A stretch of DNA of 64,000 nucleotides, taken from the NCBI GenBank assembly GCA_002706765.1, contig PAJV01000058.1, forward strand, positions 186,001-250,000, given 5' to 3'. The notes beneath the pieces were generated by a model. It searched no databases and had not been told where the DNA came from. It saw only the letters and a program-made list of their open reading frames with translations. Positions within the stretch are counted from its first letter, which is position 1; every line of letters starts with the position of its first letter. The position numbers and the translations under genes are program-made. Below, in pieces: positions 1 to 9,958 of the stretch. This stretch comes from Gimesia sp. (GTDB lineage Bacteria; Planctomycetota; Planctomycetia; Planctomycetales; Planctomycetaceae).

Positions 1-165
1 TAACAATTATCCCGCTTTACTCTGCCAGCGACACACGTTAGATACCTGCACAAATACTTGCGTGATATTCCTCACATCAGCTCAGAACCTGCTTGCTCCT
101 GCCATTCCCCGACCTAAGTTTTATTTACGTAAACTCAATGTAGATCGCTTTGTGGAATCAATGCA

Positions 166-3018
166 ATGCAGACATCCTCGACAGAGGAATCAGGGGAGCA
201 AAAAAATCATTCACTCCCTGAGCCCGCTGATCAGACACAGGTTTCAGCCCCTATCGTCCCATCTCCTCCAACACAAGGCGGGGAAACCGATCCCGTTACG
301 ATTGGTAAGTATCCTGTAATTCGCAAGCTGGGCAGCGGAGGCATGGCGAACGTTTATCTGGCGATCAATCCGGCAGATCATTCAGAAGTTGCCATTAAAG
401 TTCATCTGGAGTCGATGGAATCGAATCCCCATCTGGTAGAACGTTTTCAGAAAGAGACGCGGCTGCTGGCTGAAATCAACCATCCCCACGTCACCAATTT
501 ACTGGAAGCGGGGGAATATCAGCAGAAACTTTACCTGGCCATGGAGTATGTGCCCGGCATCGACCTCAAACAGTTACTCAGACTGCAGAAGCGACTTCCC
601 GAAAAAGCGGCATTGAAAATCATTCGTGATATAGCAGATGCCCTCAGCTTCGCACATCAAAAAGGCATCGTCCACCGCGATATCAAACCCGCGAACGTGT
701 TACTGGGTGATTTCACAAACACGACGGAGTCTGGCGCAGATACATTCTGCAAGATGATTTCTGATGATCAACATCCCATCGTCAAACTTACGGACTTTGG
801 TCTGGCCAGGCATATGAACCAAAGCGAATCACTGGCATTAACCAAAACCGGGGCAATGCTGGGGACCCCTTATTACCTCGCACCCGAGCAGTGCATGGAT
901 ACTGCTCCCATCCAGCCGACTACAGATATTTATTCGCTGGGTATTACCCTGTTTGAACTTCTCGCAGGTCGCCCCCCCTTCCTGGCTCAGGATTCGGTGA
1001 AGCTGATCACCATGCATTGTTTCGAGCAACCCCCTGATCTGAAAAAACTCAACCCCGAAGTCAGCGACGCGGTAGCGGCCCTGGTGGAACGCTGCCTGCA
1101 AAAACGACCGGAAGCGCGATTTGCAGACGGAGAACATTTACGCGATGAAATTGAACGGATCCTGGCAGGTGAATTAACACCTGTGCCACAGCATCCTCTC
1201 ATTCCTGCCAGCAAAACCAGCTTAATGGAAGCCAGCTGGGAATGGGAATTGTCCTGCACTCCCGAGCAACTCTGGCCTTTTGTCTCGAATACAGAGCGGA
1301 TCAATAATGCAATCGGGCTGCCTCCCGTCGAATATACGACCGGTCGCGATGAACATGGCGCGATTTCCAAAACCGGCTCCTTTCGACTGGGTTGGGCCAG
1401 ACTGGAATGGCGGGAACACCCGTTTGAATGGATCGAAGGCAAGCGACTGGGTGTGATTCGCGAATTCACGACTGGTCCCTTTCAGTGGTTTTCCAGTGTT
1501 GTCCAACTGCATCCATTACCGCAGGGCGGGACACGCCTGGTCCATCAGGTAAAAATAGCACCACGGGGACTACTGGGTCGCCTGCTGGCTTTCCTCGAAG
1601 TCAATGTGAATGGTCGCAAGAAACTGAATCTGATCTATCCACGAATCGATCAGATCATTTCGAAACAGAATTATCAGCAGGCTCAGCTGGACCCGTTCCA
1701 GGTATCTGCCCCCGTCAAAAAACGAATTCAGTCACGCCTGAGCGAGCGTATCAGCCAGATCCAGCAACAAGGTGCAGACGACACCTGCACCAAAGTTCTG
1801 GAAAAGTTTATTAATACTGCAGCAGCACAGGAGATCGCCCGAATCCGGCCGTTGGCTCTGGCTGATGCAGTCGATTGCCAGCGTGAGCCACTTACTGAAA
1901 CCTGTCTGCATGCCTGCACCCAGGGAGTTCTGCAACTGCACTGGGACATCCTCTGCCCGACCTGTCGTATTTCCACTACCGTGCGTGACACACTGGCTGA
2001 CATCAAAAAACATGAATATTGCGAAGCCTGCGACCTTGACTTCGAAGTCGATTTTCAGAACGCCATTGAACTGATCTTTCAGGTTCATCCGGAAATCAGA
2101 AAATCCGATCTCAGCACCTATTGCATTGGTGGTCCGGAACACGCGCCGCATGTCGTATCACAGTTGAAGCTGCAGTCAGGTGAAATTCTGGAACTGGACC
2201 TGGAACTCGATTCCGGCAGCTACACGATCCGCGGCCCTCAGCTCCCTTATACGATCCCCGTCTGCATCAGTTCTGAGTCCCCGATAAATACACTGAGGCT
2301 GAATCTTTCCACGGGAGATCAAAAACAGTCCCTGATCCCGTTGAGCCCGGGAAGACAGCGGTTGATTCTGAAAAATGAGTATAACATTCCGATTCTACTT
2401 CGACTGGAACGCAGCATTCGAAAAAATGATGTACTGACTGCCGCTGATGCCAGTCGTATTGAACTGTTCCGCAAACTGTTTCCTGAGCAGGTTCTCTCCA
2501 GTCAACAACTGATGGATTTCTCGACCTGTACGATTCTGGGAGCCCAGATCGCGGGGGTCGAAGAACTGTTCTCACTCTCAGGGGATGCCACAGCTCTGCA
2601 GAAAATTGAAGCTGAAATGAAATACCTCCGTCAACTGGCGGAACTGCATGGAGGGGAAATTGCCAAAGCCCAGGAGGACCGGACACTGATCATCTTCAGT
2701 GACTCGACTCACGCCATTCAACTGGCCGCAAAGCTGCTCGAGAGATCTGCGAATGCCAAAGACGCATTACCGCTTGGGTTGGCGCTGCACCGGGGAAATG
2801 CACTGGCAAAAACCATGAATGGCAAAATTGATTATTTCGGAAAAGCAGTCACTTCGACTGGCATTCTGCTGCAACGTGCTGCCGCTCACAGCCTGCTTCT
2901 GTCAGACGAATGTCAGACAGACAAAGATCTCATACTCGCGTTAAACGAAGCCAACCTGACTGCATATGAAAACGCCGGTTCTTACCGGAATCCCAGGCAG
3001 TCAATGGAAGTACAATAA
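166..3018 (+). CDS. Ser/Thr protein kinase with START-like, DUF5939-like and cyclase-like domains
   Basis: Residues about 45-335 form a complete Hanks-type kinase: glycine loop LGSGGMANV, VAIKV lysine, catalytic HRDIKPAN (D172), DFG (D210) and GTPYYLAPEQ. Residues about 354-495 look like an SRPBCC/START-type ligand-binding fold (inference from pattern). Then comes a DUF5939-like module with a likely zinc knuckle, C597/C600 and C619/C622. The C-terminal 170 residues resemble a class III nucleotide cyclase homology domain, but the usual metal Asp, substrate Asn and transition-state Arg positions are substituted, so it is probably a sensor or scaffold. No transmembrane segment is obvious, so it is probably cytoplasmic. 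The ATG at 166 has GGAA at 154-157. The next gene encodes an FHA protein on the same strand, a likely phosphothreonine reader. Confidence 0.9.
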   Translation: MQTSSTEESGEQKNHSLPEPADQTQVSAPIVPSPPTQGGETDPVTIGKYPVIRKLGSGGMANVYLAINPADHSEVAIKVHLESMESNPHLVERFQKETRLLAEINHPHVTNLLEAGEYQQKLYLAMEYVPGIDLKQLLRLQKRLPEKAALKIIRDIADALSFAHQKGIVHRDIKPANVLLGDFTNTTESGADTFCKMISDDQHPIVKLTDFGLARHMNQSESLALTKTGAMLGTPYYLAPEQCMDTAPIQPTTDIYSLGITLFELLAGRPPFLAQDSVKLITMHCFEQPPDLKKLNPEVSDAVAALVERCLQKRPEARFADGEHLRDEIERILAGELTPVPQHPLIPASKTSLMEASWEWELSCTPEQLWPFVSNTERINNAIGLPPVEYTTGRDEHGAISKTGSFRLGWARLEWREHPFEWIEGKRLGVIREFTTGPFQWFSSVVQLHPLPQGGTRLVHQVKIAPRGLLGRLLAFLEVNVNGRKKLNLIYPRIDQIISKQNYQQAQLDPFQVSAPVKKRIQSRLSERISQIQQQGADDTCTKVLEKFINTAAAQEIARIRPLALADAVDCQREPLTETCLHACTQGVLQLHWDILCPTCRISTTVRDTLADIKKHEYCEACDLDFEVDFQNAIELIFQVHPEIRKSDLSTYCIGGPEHAPHVVSQLKLQSGEILELDLELDSGSYTIRGPQLPYTIPVCISSESPINTLRLNLSTGDQKQSLIPLSPGRQRLILKNEYNIPILLRLERSIRKNDVLTAADASRIELFRKLFPEQVLSSQQLMDFSTCTILGAQIAGVEELFSLSGDATALQKIEAEMKYLRQLAELHGGEIAKAQEDRTLIIFSDSTHAIQLAAKLLERSANAKDALPLGLALHRGNALAKTMNGKIDYFGKAVTSTGILLQRAAAHSLLLSDECQTDKDLILALNEANLTAYENAGSYRNPRQSMEVQ

Positions 3019-3081
3019 TTTTTTTCAGCGGGTATCAAATCCGAATTGCGCTCAATCACAGCAATTCACAGGATCAATCTC

Positions 3082-4212
3082 ATGGTAAAGTTAAATCAAC
3101 AAAACACGACCAGTGAAAAAACACACAGCCCGTCCCGTGAAACCTGCTGGTTTCTTGAAGGCTGCTGCTCTCACGACGCCAATGCGACCAGAACAATTCT
3201 ACGCAGTGAGACCTTTAAACTGGGCCGCAGTCCGGAAGCAGATCTGATCTTAAATGCCAATGATATTTCCAAGTTTCATGCGGAAATCATAGCCGTGGGC
3301 CAGGTCGTCATTTTAAAAGATCTGGGCAGTACCAATGGCACTTATGTGAATGGTCTTCGCATTGCAGAACCAACGCCGGTTGGCGAAGGCGACCTGCTGC
3401 AGTTTGCATCACTGGAATTTCAGCTGGGCCGCACGGAAGCACTGCCGGAGCCTGATTACAACACTTGTGAAGTCGACGGGATGGAATCCCGCTGGATGAT
3501 CACGCAGATGCATCAGATTTTAAATCAGCAGCAGTTCTGGATGGCTTATCAGCCCATTGTCAGTGCAAAGGACCTGAGCCGCCACGGTGTCGAAGCACTC
3601 ATCCGCTGTGACATTCCCGGTCTGCAATCACCCTTTCAGCTGTTTCAGACGGCGACTCAACTGGGACTGGAAACGAACCTCAGTGAAGCATCGCGAGTTA
3701 AAACAGCAGAAGAATTAGCACCGTTTTCTGCCCAGAGTCACATTTTCGTCAATACGCATCCCCATGAATTATTGGATTCCAGACTCATTGAATCTCTGGA
3801 TCAGATCAACCAGTTGCTGGGAATCTGGAAACTGGTCGTTGAGATTCATGAAGCAGCCGTGCCAGACCTGCAGACAATTCGCGAATTCAAACAGTCCCTG
3901 CATGCTCTGAATGTCGAATTGGCTTATGACGATTTTGGAGCCGGGCAGTCTCGCTTGCGGGAACTGGTCGAAGTCCCTCCTGATTACCTCAAATTTGATC
4001 GAGCCATGGTAGCCGGTCTGGCAACAGGCAGCAGTCGTCAGATCTCGATTGTGGAATCACTGGTTCAATTCTGTCGCGAGAATCAGATTCAAACAATCGC
4101 GGAAGGAATTGACGATGAGCAGGACGGCAACCTTTGTCGCGAAATCGGATTTGATCTGCTACAGGGCTTTTTCTATGGACGACCCGAGAAGCGGGAAATC
4201 ACTCTTCCTTAA
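3082..4212 (+). CDS. FHA domain plus EAL domain protein
   Basis: An N-terminal forkhead-associated domain (residues about 40-115; LGRSPEADL, ISKFHAE, LGSTNGTYVNG) binds phosphothreonine peptides and is followed by an EAL-type domain (about 145-370). Of the c-di-GMP phosphodiesterase signature, the EAL Glu, the Asn of IFVNTHP, the Glu of VEIHE, DDFG, the Lys of LKFDR and the Gln of LLQGF are visible. The normal AEGVE is AEGID, so one glutamate is an aspartate. The domain may therefore be active, weakened or only c-di-GMP binding. A TTG at 3046 would add 12 residues; the ATG at 3082 has AGGA nine bases upstream and is preferred. It follows the kinase gene by 63 bp, so the FHA domain may read that kinase's products (inference). 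Confidence 0.85.
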   Translation: MVKLNQQNTTSEKTHSPSRETCWFLEGCCSHDANATRTILRSETFKLGRSPEADLILNANDISKFHAEIIAVGQVVILKDLGSTNGTYVNGLRIAEPTPVGEGDLLQFASLEFQLGRTEALPEPDYNTCEVDGMESRWMITQMHQILNQQQFWMAYQPIVSAKDLSRHGVEALIRCDIPGLQSPFQLFQTATQLGLETNLSEASRVKTAEELAPFSAQSHIFVNTHPHELLDSRLIESLDQINQLLGIWKLVVEIHEAAVPDLQTIREFKQSLHALNVELAYDDFGAGQSRLRELVEVPPDYLKFDRAMVAGLATGSSRQISIVESLVQFCRENQIQTIAEGIDDEQDGNLCREIGFDLLQGFFYGRPEKREITLP

Positions 4213-4236
4213 TATATAGTATTGGCTCAGTCGCTA

Positions 4237-4324
4237 AACTGTATCCAGTTTTACTGTAGCGTCTCCAGGCCCATTTGGTCCGAGTATATTAGATTGAGAG
4301 GCACTATGATTAAACGTGATGCGA
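4237..4324 (-). repeat. Structured intergenic repeat, copy 3
   Basis: On the minus strand this shares CGCATCAC, the run CTCTCAATCT, AAATGG and CGCTACAGTAAAAC with copies at 27913-28003 and 50084-50170. It ends in a hairpin, AACTG with loop GATA and CAGTT. It begins 11 bp after the antiporter stop codon and reads in the same direction, inside the gap between two convergent genes. There is no T-run after the hairpin, so it is not a standard intrinsic terminator. See findings. Confidence 0.75.
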
Positions 4325-4335
4325 TCTAGATATCA

Positions 4336-6156
4336 TCATTCTGATTCAGAAGACGGTACAATCATTTTTTTGGCAGCCAGCGCCATAATTTTCCAGCCGG
4401 CTTTGGGCGTAAAATCAGGCTGGGCTGTGAAGACATGCACGGCTGCGTTGGTATCAATCGCAAACAGGGAAACACGTGCGGTTCCCTGCTGTTCCAGGTA
4501 GTCTTCAAAGGTGAATTCGTCGGTCAGCAGAGTGGTTTTCATCTCTGCCCCCTGCTGCAGTAACTGTTCCAGATCCTGATAGGTGATTGAATCACCAAAC
4601 AGGATTCGGCCACTGTACCGGAAAGCCGCTTTCGCTTCCGATGCACCACTGTTGGGCTGTGAATTGCGAATGGTAAAGATGTTCGCGGGGGCAAACTCCA
4701 GTCGATAGTATTGAGCCGCCAGTGCATTCAATTCGACATGCGGAGACATTGCCAGCAGATTTCCGATCCCCATCAGATCCATATTCCGTTCCGCATGCTC
4801 TGAAACCGGATTCCCCCAGTATGCAGCCAGGCCTTTCAGCTTGGCCTCGGTAACGGCCGACCAGTTCTGATCCGTCAGCAGAGTTTGAATATTGTTTTTC
4901 TTTAATTCTTCAGCGATGACTTGCGCGACCCGATTTGCCCCGAGGATCAGGAAGCCTTCATTCTCGGGTTCAGCGACTTTAAGAAATCGGGCCAGTGGTC
5001 CCGCCGTCATACTCTGCAGCAGAACCGTGCCGATGATCACCAGAAAGGTCAACGGCACCATTTGGGCCGCATCCTGGTATCCCAGGTATTCCAGACGAAT
5101 TGAAAACAGCGCAGAAATGGCAGCAGCCACAATTCCCCGCGGCGCGATCCAGGACAAAAGATGTCGTTCATTCATCGTCAACTTGGAGCCCAAAGCACAG
5201 AGATGGACGCTTAACGGGCGGATCACAAATTGAATCACGGCAAAAACGGCCAGGGCCGGCCACCCCAGATCAATGAATTCACTGATATTCATCCGGGCGG
5301 CCAGAATGATAAACAACATGGAGATCAGCAGGATACTCAGGCTCTCCTTGAAGTCCAGAATATCATCCAGTTCGAGTCCTTTACTGTTGGCCAGCCAGAT
5401 TCCCATAATGGTCACCGAAAGTAATCCCGATTCGGGTTCAAGGACATTGGAAACCGCAAACACCACACAGACCAGCGCCAATGCGGAGATGTTATGCAGA
5501 TAGTGTGGAATCAGGTACTTTTTCAGGAGAAAGCCAAACAACAGGCCTCCCGCTGCGCCAATCAGGATCCCGATCAGGATCATCTTCCCGAAGATCAGCA
5601 GGCTGGCGGCAAATCCACCTTCTACTCCCCCGGAAACAATAAATTCGAATACCAGCACTGCGAGGATCGCCCCGAGAGGGTCAATCAGAATCCCTTCCCA
5701 CTGCAGGGTACTGGCTACATTTTCTTTCGGGCGTACGGTCCGCAGAAGCGGCATGATCACCGTTGGCCCGGTCACGACCATGATCGCACCAAACAGAAAT
5801 GAGACACTCCAGGAAAAGTCCAGCAGCGTGCGGGTGGCCAGTGCAGTAATCATCCAGGTGATGAAGGCCCCGATCGTAATCAGGTTCCGGATGACCCGTT
5901 CCAGCCCCGGAATATCCTGAATTTTTAAGGTCAGGCTTCCCTCGAACAGAATCACGGCGACCGCCAGGGAGACGAACGGAAACAACAGATCCCCGAATAA
6001 CTCGTCCGGGTTTAACCACTGCGTTACCGGCCCGGCGACAATACCGGCAGCCAGCAGAAATATAATCGCGGGAAATTTCACCCGCCAGGCAATCCACTGG
6101 CACAACATGCCTGCCAGTAAGATAAAAGACAGGGAAAGCATTGCGTGTTCGCTCAT
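4336..6156 (-). CDS. CPA1 (NhaP-type) cation/proton antiporter with RCK domain
   Basis: Residues 1-385 are a chain of about a dozen hydrophobic segments typical of the Na+/H+ exchanger family, with polar stretches such as LFEGSLTL and VTGPTVIMPLLR that match the NhaP signature. Residues about 395-500 are an RCK/TrkA-N-like nucleotide-binding domain (FLILGANRVAQVIAEEL), followed by a short cytoplasmic tail. The role is proton-coupled sodium or potassium efflux at the inner membrane, probably gated by a nucleotide or ligand. A longer reading frame begins at 6276, but the ATG at 6156 starts directly before the first membrane helix and has a GGAT-containing leader. That leader (GAGCTGGATATCA) also precedes the next upstream gene at 8247. 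Confidence 0.85.
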   Translation of the reverse strand: MSEHAMLSLSFILLAGMLCQWIAWRVKFPAIIFLLAAGIVAGPVTQWLNPDELFGDLLFPFVSLAVAVILFEGSLTLKIQDIPGLERVIRNLITIGAFITWMITALATRTLLDFSWSVSFLFGAIMVVTGPTVIMPLLRTVRPKENVASTLQWEGILIDPLGAILAVLVFEFIVSGGVEGGFAASLLIFGKMILIGILIGAAGGLLFGFLLKKYLIPHYLHNISALALVCVVFAVSNVLEPESGLLSVTIMGIWLANSKGLELDDILDFKESLSILLISMLFIILAARMNISEFIDLGWPALAVFAVIQFVIRPLSVHLCALGSKLTMNERHLLSWIAPRGIVAAAISALFSIRLEYLGYQDAAQMVPLTFLVIIGTVLLQSMTAGPLARFLKVAEPENEGFLILGANRVAQVIAEELKKNNIQTLLTDQNWSAVTEAKLKGLAAYWGNPVSEHAERNMDLMGIGNLLAMSPHVELNALAAQYYRLEFAPANIFTIRNSQPNSGASEAKAAFRYSGRILFGDSITYQDLEQLLQQGAEMKTTLLTDEFTFEDYLEQQGTARVSLFAIDTNAAVHVFTAQPDFTPKAGWKIMALAAKKMIVPSSESE

Positions 6157-6333
6157 TTGATATCCAGCTCGTTTATTTTTAAATCGGCTCAATGGAGGCA
6201 AGCCGTTTGTCAGTATTGTTTCAAATATTAAGGACCGGTCTGCCGTAGATCGGAAGCGATAAACCTGGAATTGCAATCAGGTCGAGGCGCCGTCCCGCCA
6301 GTATCATTACCGCCGCGACTCAAAAAGCAAGTG

Positions 6334-8247
6334 TCAGTTCTGCTGATTGGGTTCGATACTGACGGCGGTCCCGATTCCCGTTCTGCCATAACCGTTCCCG
6401 CAGTAGAACAGGCGTAACCGCTTGCCTTCGCGTATGACCGAGGGATACTCTACCATCTGGCTCTCCCAACCGGAACCGGTGGGGGTGAGTTGCAGATTAT
6501 CTCCCGACTCGGCCCCCCGGGTCCAGAAGACCCCATCCTCTGATTCCGCGTAGCAGATGCAATAATACCCCCAGCGGGATCCAATCGCGGAATACCACAT
6601 CTGAAATCCGCCCCCTTCACGCTGCAAAACAACGGGGCCAGCGACTCCCACATTTTCATAATCTCGTTCGGGATCACGCAGCATGATGGCGCCCTGCTTT
6701 TCCCAGTGAATGCCATCTTCAGACACCGCCAGACAGATAGTTTTCTGCTGATTGAGCAGGTGGGCTTTTCCAGTGGTAGGGCATCCCGTGTAATAAAAAC
6801 GCCATTCCGAAGTCCCATCACTTCGCTGCACCTTCAATACGGAGCCGCCGGCAATGCCGATCGCATCGGGGCTTCCCGGTTCACCACTCCGCGCCAGCAC
6901 CGGCTGAGTACTGAAACGGGACCAGTCTCTTCCTTCCTGGCTTGTCGCGAGACCGATTCCCGGAAAGGAACTGAGCCCCGTGCCCTTGCCGCTGTTTCCC
7001 GTGTAATACAAGTGCCAGCGATCGTCTGCCATTCGAATCGCATGCGGCAGGACACACCAGCGTGCATCAAATGCGCCCGGCTTGCCTTTGTCGAATAAAG
7101 GTCCACTCCGATCCCACTGTGTGAGCTGATCGGTTTTTGCTGTCACCATTCCTAACCGATGCAGACCATCGTCATCACCGCCGGCGTAGAACAGGTGGTA
7201 CTCGTCAGCCTGCCTGACGACCCAGGGATTCATGCAACGTGTGGAATCGAAATTTCCCGCTGCGCGTGGCGGCAGAATGGGATTTTGTACGTCGCGTTTC
7301 CATTGAATGCGATCGCGAAGTGCTTTGAATTCCGCGGAATGGGTCAGTCTCAGCTTTACGACTTCTTTTGAACGTCGCACGATGCCCCAAAAAGTGCCAA
7401 TATCACTCTGATCCCAGGCAATTCCCTGCCCGGACAGTGGCACAGCCAGCGTCTCCACATGCACCAGTTCACCAGGAGACTCTGGAACTTTCAGGACATA
7501 GACTTCCCCATGATCGTGACCGGTGGCATACAGCAGTCCGTTGGGTCCAAATGCGCCTCCCGAATTACTGTGGGGTAAAAAACGTTTCACGACGGAATCA
7601 GGAAATGTCCACTCCGCTTCCGGCTGCCATTCATCATCGTAGCGCACGATCCTGGTTTTGCGGACGTTTTCGATCTCACCATAAAATGCATAACAGACCC
7701 ACCACTTCCCCCCGCGCCTATCAACCCAGTTGATGGCTCCTGCTGTCTCCGGAAACGTTAATGTCTCCAGATGTTCCAGAGTCTTCGGCTGAAAGACTTC
7801 GATCGTATTCTGAAGCGGGTTTTGAGGCCAGTTGGAATGGGCACAGTAAAGTTTTCCTCCCGTCACAATCCCGCTGTTCAAATGCCTGATGTGGGAGTCT
7901 TTCGGGCCTGTCCAGTATGCCAGCTGTTTTCCAGTAGCTTTATCGTACCGGGCCACTGCACGGCTTGAGATCGCATAGAATGCAGCTTCATCAACGGCGA
8001 CTGCCTGATGTGCTTCTGATGCTTTGAATCGATCTAATTCCCGAAATCCACGTTCCGGCTTCTGGTTCGCCTGGAGGGATGCAATCTGGCTGACAAAAAC
8101 GATAATCATCATCCAGAAATATCGTAGGGGAATCTTTTTCAAACGAAAGCTCGGTCTGCTCAAAGTGATATAAAACATAATTGAGTTCAAATACAATTTA
8201 ATACTGGTATCTCCGCGCAGGAAGGTAACACTTCGTAGACTTAACAT
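6334..8247 (-). CDS. Secreted beta-propeller protein, GH43-like C-terminal half
   Basis: A basic and hydrophobic N-terminus (about residues 35-60, ending near SLQA) looks like a long signal peptide. Residues about 70-300 read as a repeated-strand propeller (phrases like SGIVTGGKLYCA, GLLYATGHDHGEVYVL). From about 320 on, the sequence has the repeated WHLYYTGN, WRFYYTGC and QMWYSA blades typical of five-bladed glycosidase folds (GH43/GH130-like). No catalytic acid trio could be assigned, so activity is unknown. Planctomycetes carry many such proteins, often linked to polysaccharide handling. The first ATG at 8247 has GAGCTGGAT upstream; a second Met at 8178 lacks a ribosome site. Confidence 0.7.
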   Translation of the reverse strand: MLSLRSVTFLRGDTSIKLYLNSIMFYITLSRPSFRLKKIPLRYFWMMIIVFVSQIASLQANQKPERGFRELDRFKASEAHQAVAVDEAAFYAISSRAVARYDKATGKQLAYWTGPKDSHIRHLNSGIVTGGKLYCAHSNWPQNPLQNTIEVFQPKTLEHLETLTFPETAGAINWVDRRGGKWWVCYAFYGEIENVRKTRIVRYDDEWQPEAEWTFPDSVVKRFLPHSNSGGAFGPNGLLYATGHDHGEVYVLKVPESPGELVHVETLAVPLSGQGIAWDQSDIGTFWGIVRRSKEVVKLRLTHSAEFKALRDRIQWKRDVQNPILPPRAAGNFDSTRCMNPWVVRQADEYHLFYAGGDDDGLHRLGMVTAKTDQLTQWDRSGPLFDKGKPGAFDARWCVLPHAIRMADDRWHLYYTGNSGKGTGLSSFPGIGLATSQEGRDWSRFSTQPVLARSGEPGSPDAIGIAGGSVLKVQRSDGTSEWRFYYTGCPTTGKAHLLNQQKTICLAVSEDGIHWEKQGAIMLRDPERDYENVGVAGPVVLQREGGGFQMWYSAIGSRWGYYCICYAESEDGVFWTRGAESGDNLQLTPTGSGWESQMVEYPSVIREGKRLRLFYCGNGYGRTGIGTAVSIEPNQQN

Positions 8248-8481
8248 GATATCCAGCTCACCAGGAATTGTCTAAGTACAGCTGTCTCGATCCAGAAAAC
8301 ATCTCTCAAACTCTCTGCAGCATTCGCCTGTGTGGTTTCACTCAGTGACGACGCTGCTTTTCGATCAGTACAGCCTTTGGAATGCGTGTCTTGAACTCAC
8401 ACTGGCAATGCGGTAAGTTGCTTCTTTCGTATTCAAGACTCTTTTGCGCGGAATCTGGTCCGCATTGGCAGGGAACATTTA

Positions 8482-9921
8482 ATGGACGCAGCCACGATCG
8501 CGGTGCTGATTCATATTTCGCTTGAAATCCTGGTGATCATGCGCGTCATTCTGAGGCCGCATCGTGAACCGACATCGCGGCTGGCCTGGATCGTTGTTGT
8601 CGTCACATTGCCTGTTATTGGCATCCTTGCCTACCTGCTGCTGGGAGAAGTCAATATCGGACGCCGCCGCGTCGCCCGCATGCAGAAGGTCATCGACAGC
8701 CTGCCAAAATTAAGCAACGACACCTGTCCTCAGGAAACATTGCAGGCACAGATTCCTGATATCTATGACCATCTGTTTCGTGTCGGACGTTCCATCAGTG
8801 GCTATTCCCCGGTGGGGGGAAATAGCGGGCAACTGTTGGCGGATTCCAATACCACGATCAACAGGATGGTGGAAGATATTGATTCCGCGCAAGACCACGT
8901 GCACCTGCTGTTTTATATCTGGTTACCCGATCAGAACGGCTGTAAAATTATCGACGCGCTGAAACGCGCGGCTGAGCGTGGTGTGAAATGTCGCGCCATG
9001 GTGGATGGACTGGGTTCCCGGATCCTGATTAAATCACCTTACTGGAATGAAATGACAGCCGCCGGCATACATACCGCGGTCGCCTTGCCGATTGGAAATC
9101 CCCTGCTCCGTCCGTTTGTGGGACGCATCGATCTGCGTAATCACCGTAAAATTGTGGTCATCGATCACAACATCACCTACTGTGGAAGTCAGAACTGCGC
9201 CGACCCGGAGTTTCGCATCAAACCCAGGTACGCCCCCTGGGTGGATGCGGTCATTCGGTTTCAAGGCCCCGTAGCGCGTCAGAACCAGCATCTGTTTATC
9301 AGCGACTGGATGACGTACGTTGACGAAGACCTGTCTTCACTGTTAAGCACTCCCATCACGCCGGCGGAAACAGGATTGCCGGCCCAGGTAGTGGGGACCG
9401 GGCCCACCGTTCGCTATTCTGCAATGCCCGAACTGTTTGAATCGCTGATTCATTCGGCGCGTCGCGAACTGGTTATTACCACGCCTTATTATGTTCCGAA
9501 CGAATCGATGCAGGATGCCATCTGTGCAACCGCATACCGGGGAATTGATACGAAAATTATTTTCCCGGCACGCAATGATTCGCGGATCGTCGGTGCTGCC
9601 AGCCACAGTTATTATGAAGAACTGCTGCAGGCAGGGGTAAAAATCTATGAATATGAGGGGGGGCTGCTGCATACGAAATCATTGACGCTGGATGGCGATG
9701 TCACTTTAATCGGTTCTGCAAACATGGATCGTCGCAGTTTTGACCTCAATTACGAAAACAACATTCTGTTTTATGATCCCGCCTTGACCCAAAGTATCCG
9801 GGAACGTCAGCAGGAATATATGGCCGCTTCAAAAGAAGTCACAGCAGAAGCAGTCGCCGCCTGGAGTATGGCACGTCGCCTCAAAAATAACGCCATCGCC
9901 ATGCTGGGACCGGTTCTGTAA
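8482..9921 (+). CDS. cls: Cardiolipin synthase (phospholipase D family)
   Basis: Two N-terminal transmembrane helices (residues about 3-20 and 35-55) are followed by two phospholipase D domains. The HKD motifs are plain: H221 in HRKIVVIDH, followed by GSQN, and H397 in HTKSLTLDGD, followed by GSANMDRRSF. The enzyme joins two phosphatidylglycerol molecules to cardiolipin at the membrane. Length (479 residues) matches bacterial ClsA. It stands alone, divergent from the propeller gene and convergent with the permease. Confidence 0.93.
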   Translation: MDAATIAVLIHISLEILVIMRVILRPHREPTSRLAWIVVVVTLPVIGILAYLLLGEVNIGRRRVARMQKVIDSLPKLSNDTCPQETLQAQIPDIYDHLFRVGRSISGYSPVGGNSGQLLADSNTTINRMVEDIDSAQDHVHLLFYIWLPDQNGCKIIDALKRAAERGVKCRAMVDGLGSRILIKSPYWNEMTAAGIHTAVALPIGNPLLRPFVGRIDLRNHRKIVVIDHNITYCGSQNCADPEFRIKPRYAPWVDAVIRFQGPVARQNQHLFISDWMTYVDEDLSSLLSTPITPAETGLPAQVVGTGPTVRYSAMPELFESLIHSARRELVITTPYYVPNESMQDAICATAYRGIDTKIIFPARNDSRIVGAASHSYYEELLQAGVKIYEYEGGLLHTKSLTLDGDVTLIGSANMDRRSFDLNYENNILFYDPALTQSIRERQQEYMAASKEVTAEAVAAWSMARRLKNNAIAMLGPVL

Positions 9922-9958
9922 CAGATCAGAACCAGCGGCTTCGAAAAACAGAATTGCA

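Noticed and set aside
62-319. 85-codon frame overlapping the kinase start
   Set aside because: It lies mainly within the kinase gene in another frame and has no protein features.
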